Below are positions 53,251 to 64,000 of a stretch of DNA of 64,000 nt, one piece after another. The translations under genes and the position numbers were made by a program. The notes beneath the pieces were generated by a model. The model had not been told where the DNA came from. It did not search any database and saw nothing but the letters and a program-made list of their open reading frames with translations. The DNA is taken from positions 485,001-549,000 of the forward strand of contig WPIO01000040.1 in the NCBI GenBank assembly GCA_009760855.2, written 5' to 3'. Source of the stretch: Cristatella mucedo (Eukaryota; Bryozoa; Phylactolaemata; Cristatellidae). Each line of letters starts with the position of its first letter. Position 1 is the stretch's first letter.

Positions 53251-55744
53251 TTAAGCCAGTTTTTTTGTAAGTTGCACGTCCGTGTATTTTGAGTAGCGTG
53301 TCCATGTCATGCACAGTCAAGGCGAAAATACCAGCGGATTACCCGAAGGTATTACGAAGAAGCTAGTCACAGGTCCACACTGCGTTCGGAGTCGTCCGAG
53401 GCCACTTTCTAGCTAGGAGAGGAAGGAAGGAAGCTAAGGAGAGGAAGGAGCTGAGCGCATCACCTGCTTAGACTCGTGCTATTGCAGCGTTCTGTACGCT
53501 CCTGTGGACAGGGATTACCCATTCCGACAACGCTATCGTGAACTGAAAATTGATCTGAAAAAATAATACTTTTGTACAGCGCTTTCCTCACGGCAATAAT
53601 CCGGAGAGTGCTCACGTGAAGCTGCGGACGTGATTTAAAGACATTCTTGTCATATGTGGTATCGATTTGATTCAGTAGCTGATCCGAGTTTCAAAATGTC
53701 AGTCGGTATTTTTTTTCCAAGTAAAGAGCTACCGAAGGCCGTCTCCGGATGGACTCCGTGCCGAACTCCCCCCTCCCGTGCGACGTGCGTTCCCGGCAAC
53801 CTCTCGTTTTCCGGTGCTCAAACTATCGAGACTACCGGCCTCCTTCGCTCAAGACTGGTCTTGAAGCATTGGCTTTCCACATCCGCTGACGCCTAAGACC
53901 GGAACGCCGCTGCACTGATCTTCGGCATTGTGTGTACGCTTCTAATTGAATTGGCTGACCGGGCCGCAAACATCGCGTCCACTATGGTCGAAAATCGCAT
54001 CTCCGCTGCTCGACTTACGAAGGTTCCGGCTGGCGACGATAGCAACTACCGCGTCACAGTGTGCGGCATCGTCGCTCAGGCGCTCATCGCGTCGCTCATC
54101 GCGCACAGGCATCGTCGCTCAAATCAGCCAAATACATGAATGTATTGGCTGCGTGAATTTTCAGTGGCAGCGCGGAAAGCAGACAGTTCAAAATGCAGAG
54201 CCGCAGTGGATGAGCCAATCGCACGCTCCGCGGGAATGAGCGCCGAAGAAACATTGCCCTCTAGGTCAAGTACGACGCGAAAGGATTATCTTCCTCGTGG
54301 TGTAAACGAGGTCAGCGACGGTCGCTGCCATATTTTCTCGTGGGCGCAGATCAAAGGACGGAGCAGTCGAAAGTTGATGAAATCGGCCGTAATCTCAGCT
54401 GAAAGTGCCGTTAGCTAGTGAGCTTGCAGCCGGCGCCGATAGGTGGCAGGCGAGCGCAGCACGACTCGCTGCATCGAAACCACATCCGGCGGCGGTGCCC
54501 CACGTCCGGCTCTCTTTAGCCGTGCAGAACGAGGAACTTTTGCAATGGCTGACTTAAATCTGACTGTTCGACGGCCCGACCGACAACCGCCGAATACGTA
54601 CAGCACAGCCCGTGCGGCAGTGGGCGCTTGCAGATGACTGTGCGGGTGCGAAGGCGAGGCTTGTACGAATGCGAAGGCGAGGCTTCGCATCCGCCAGGAC
54701 ATCCGCCTGCAGAGGCTGGTTTGCCGATTTCGCGCTCATTCGCATCATTGAGCTGAGGCGGCGGCTGCGGCCTCTACCGTCCTCAACTTCTCATAGTAAT
54801 TCCTCGAGTCACCACTGGCGGCTCGAGCCCTCTAGTCGGGTGCCGATTGCCGCGCGACGTCGCGGCACTCGGCGACGCCGGAGCGCTCGGCGCCTCATGC
54901 GACAGCCTTCATCGGAGGAGGCGGAGCAGCTGAGCTGACGTCGGCACCGCACTCGGATGCCATCTTAGGAGCACGCCTGGAGCGGTCGTAATTTCGAATT
55001 TAACTTGAGAGTCAATGCCATTCGCCGATCTAGAAGGTCTTTTAGCAATCTGGCATTACTTCCCCCACTGCACGCGAAGTTACCTCCCCCGAAGCCCGAG
55101 CGCGCTAGGAAATCCTGACGCTGACCTTCTTCGCTCGGCACAAAAAGGAGCCCGCTCGCCGGGATCGCTCGTCGTCTCGAGATGCATCCTAAAATAACCT
55201 CTCCCCCATCCATGCGGACAACCGTGCGAAAGCGACTAGACATTTCCCGAATTCCACCTTCTCGGATGGTAAAAATACGGGCTTAAATTGCTGGCATTTA
55301 GGAAATGCAGGTGCTGGTCTTTCTCTCAAATGTAAGAGTCCTCGCTGCCACAAGCGCGAGCAAAGTGCTCAGAAGGACAAGTGCTCTCTCACTCTCTCAG
55401 GGGCTGCGCATTTCAACTAGTATTATAGCAATGTAAATATTAATATAAATATGTACAATAAATAATAAATAAATAAATAAAATAGTATTATATCTCTATA
55501 AACAGTATTATACATATATTTCAACTAGTATTACAGTATTATAGTATCATCGTTATTATCTGTATAGCTATCATAATAATCTCATCTGGTACCAGCGTAT
55601 TTGACACCGTACGTGCCCGACGAGCGCGCGTCGGCTTCTCATTCTTTGCGGCTTTTCGTAGCCTCGAGCGCGCCGCAGCCGCTAGCGCGGCGGCGGCGCG
55701 CTCGATCCGCCGGCTCCGCCGCTGGCGTTCCGCCGCCGCTGGAC

Positions 55745-56286
55745 CCGCCGCCGCCGCCTCCGCCACCGCCGCCACCGCCGCCACCGCCGCCACCGCCGCC
55801 ACCGCCGCCACCGCCGCCACCGCCGCCACCGCCGCCACCGCCGCCACCGCCGCCACCGCCGCCACCGCCGCCACCGCCGCCACCGCCGCCACCGCCGCCA
55901 CCGCCGCCGCCGCCCGCCCCCGCCGCCACCGCCGCCACCGCCGCCACCGCCGCCACCGCCGCCACCGCCGCCACCGCCGCCACCGCCGCCACCGCCGCCA
56001 CCGCCGCCACCGCCGCCACCGCCGCCACCGCCGCCACCGCCGCCACCGCCGCCACCGCCGCCACCGCCGCCACCGCCGCCACCGCCGCCACCGCCGCCAC
56101 CGCCGCCACCGCCGCCACCGCCGCCACCGCCGCCGCCACCGCCGCCACCGCCGCCACCGCCGCCACCGCCGCCACCGCCGCCACCGCCGCCACCGCCGCC
56201 ACCGCCCCCACCGCCGCCACCGCCGCCACCGCCGCCACCGCCGCCACCGCCGCCACCGCCGCCACCGCCGCCACCGCCGCCGCTCC
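55745..56286. repeat. 9-bp GCC-GCC-ACC array, about 60 units
   Basis: Tandem GCCGCCACC with a frame-changing interruption near 55910-55922 and minor variants at 56130 and 56205. It is open in all frames. Plus-strand frames encode poly-Pro, Ala-Thr-Ala or Arg-His-Arg blocks; minus-strand frames encode poly-Gly, Ala-Val or Arg-Trp. The frame of the downstream Ser-rich exon is open through the array back to a stop at 55483-55485, but without an ATG. Confidence 0.95.
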
Positions 56287-56328
56287 ACCCTTAGGTCGCT
56301 CGCAGTTTTAGCCGCACACGTGATTCAG

Positions 56329-63909
<7,581 letters not shown>

Positions 63910-64000
63910 GTAAGCTTCAAAGAGACGTTGCACGTTCTTCTGCTCGGCGGCTAGTCAGCCGACGCCACCGGTAGCCTTATCAATCTAGGCGGCAACACGG

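Larger units (their letters stand above)
49676..55485. other. Largely gene-poor interval after the recognised CENPI exons
   Basis: The final exons of CENPI should lie here, but I could not place them with confidence. Apart from the hAT terminus, the palindromes and one SINE listed separately, only short unsupported open frames are present. The segment 53700-55200 is GC- and CpG-rich and could be a promoter region for the Ser-rich gene. Short duplications occur at 52120-52178 and 54640-54690. Confidence 0.4.

Noticed and set aside
55539-56288. Minus-strand 249-codon Arg-Trp repeat frame and a Gly/Val-Ala frame
   Set aside because: They are shadows of the 9-bp array, and no other coding signal lies on that strand.

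Overview
The window is nuclear DNA from an animal. The exons have GT-AG introns with consistent reading phase, the protein-coding genes are metazoan orthologues, and the space between exons is filled with CR1/L2-like LINE fragments, tRNA-headed SINEs, hAT and possible pogo DNA-transposon remnants and long microsatellites. The species cannot be named from the sequence. The repeat mix suggests an aquatic invertebrate (inference).

Layout: (1) 37-351 (+) is a compact, single-exon UQCC2, a complex III assembly factor. (2) 3245-22803 (-) is a complete DDX11/ChlR1 DNA helicase gene. I rebuilt 23 exons whose phases join without a break into 929 codons plus stop, with all helicase motifs and the four Fe-S cysteines. 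Its last coding bases and stop codon lie in a LINE fragment. (3) 26065-26343 (+) is a small Tim of the TIMM10B type with the twin CX3C motif. (4) 27125-28194 (+) is a probable three-exon gene for a 169-residue protein I do not recognise. (5) 29218-49675 (+) is CENPI (Mis6 family), a constitutive-centromere subunit. Twelve exons were recovered, covering about 505 codons, and the N- and C-terminal ends are unresolved. Its introns hold several LINEs, SINEs and a decayed hAT transposase of the GTF2IRD2/ZBED type. (6) 49.7-55.5 kb has no convincing gene, but holds a hAT-like terminus and two near-perfect AT-rich palindromes. (7) From 55.5 kb to the right edge lies a GC-rich region. It starts with about 540 bp of a 9-bp GCC-GCC-ACC repeat and continues as a multi-exon (+) gene for a very Ser/Ala/Thr-rich, mucin-like protein that runs out of the window.

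No operon-like or defence system is present. Two genes serve mitochondria (UQCC2 in complex III assembly, TIMM10B in carrier import). Two serve chromosome segregation (DDX11 in cohesion and replication, CENP-I at the kinetochore). This pairing may be chance. The observations most worth following are the LINE-derived end of DDX11, the unknown 169-residue gene, the Thr-Ala-Ala-coding 9-mer array with its Ser-rich neighbour, and a 60-bp-arm hairpin inside a DDX11 intron.
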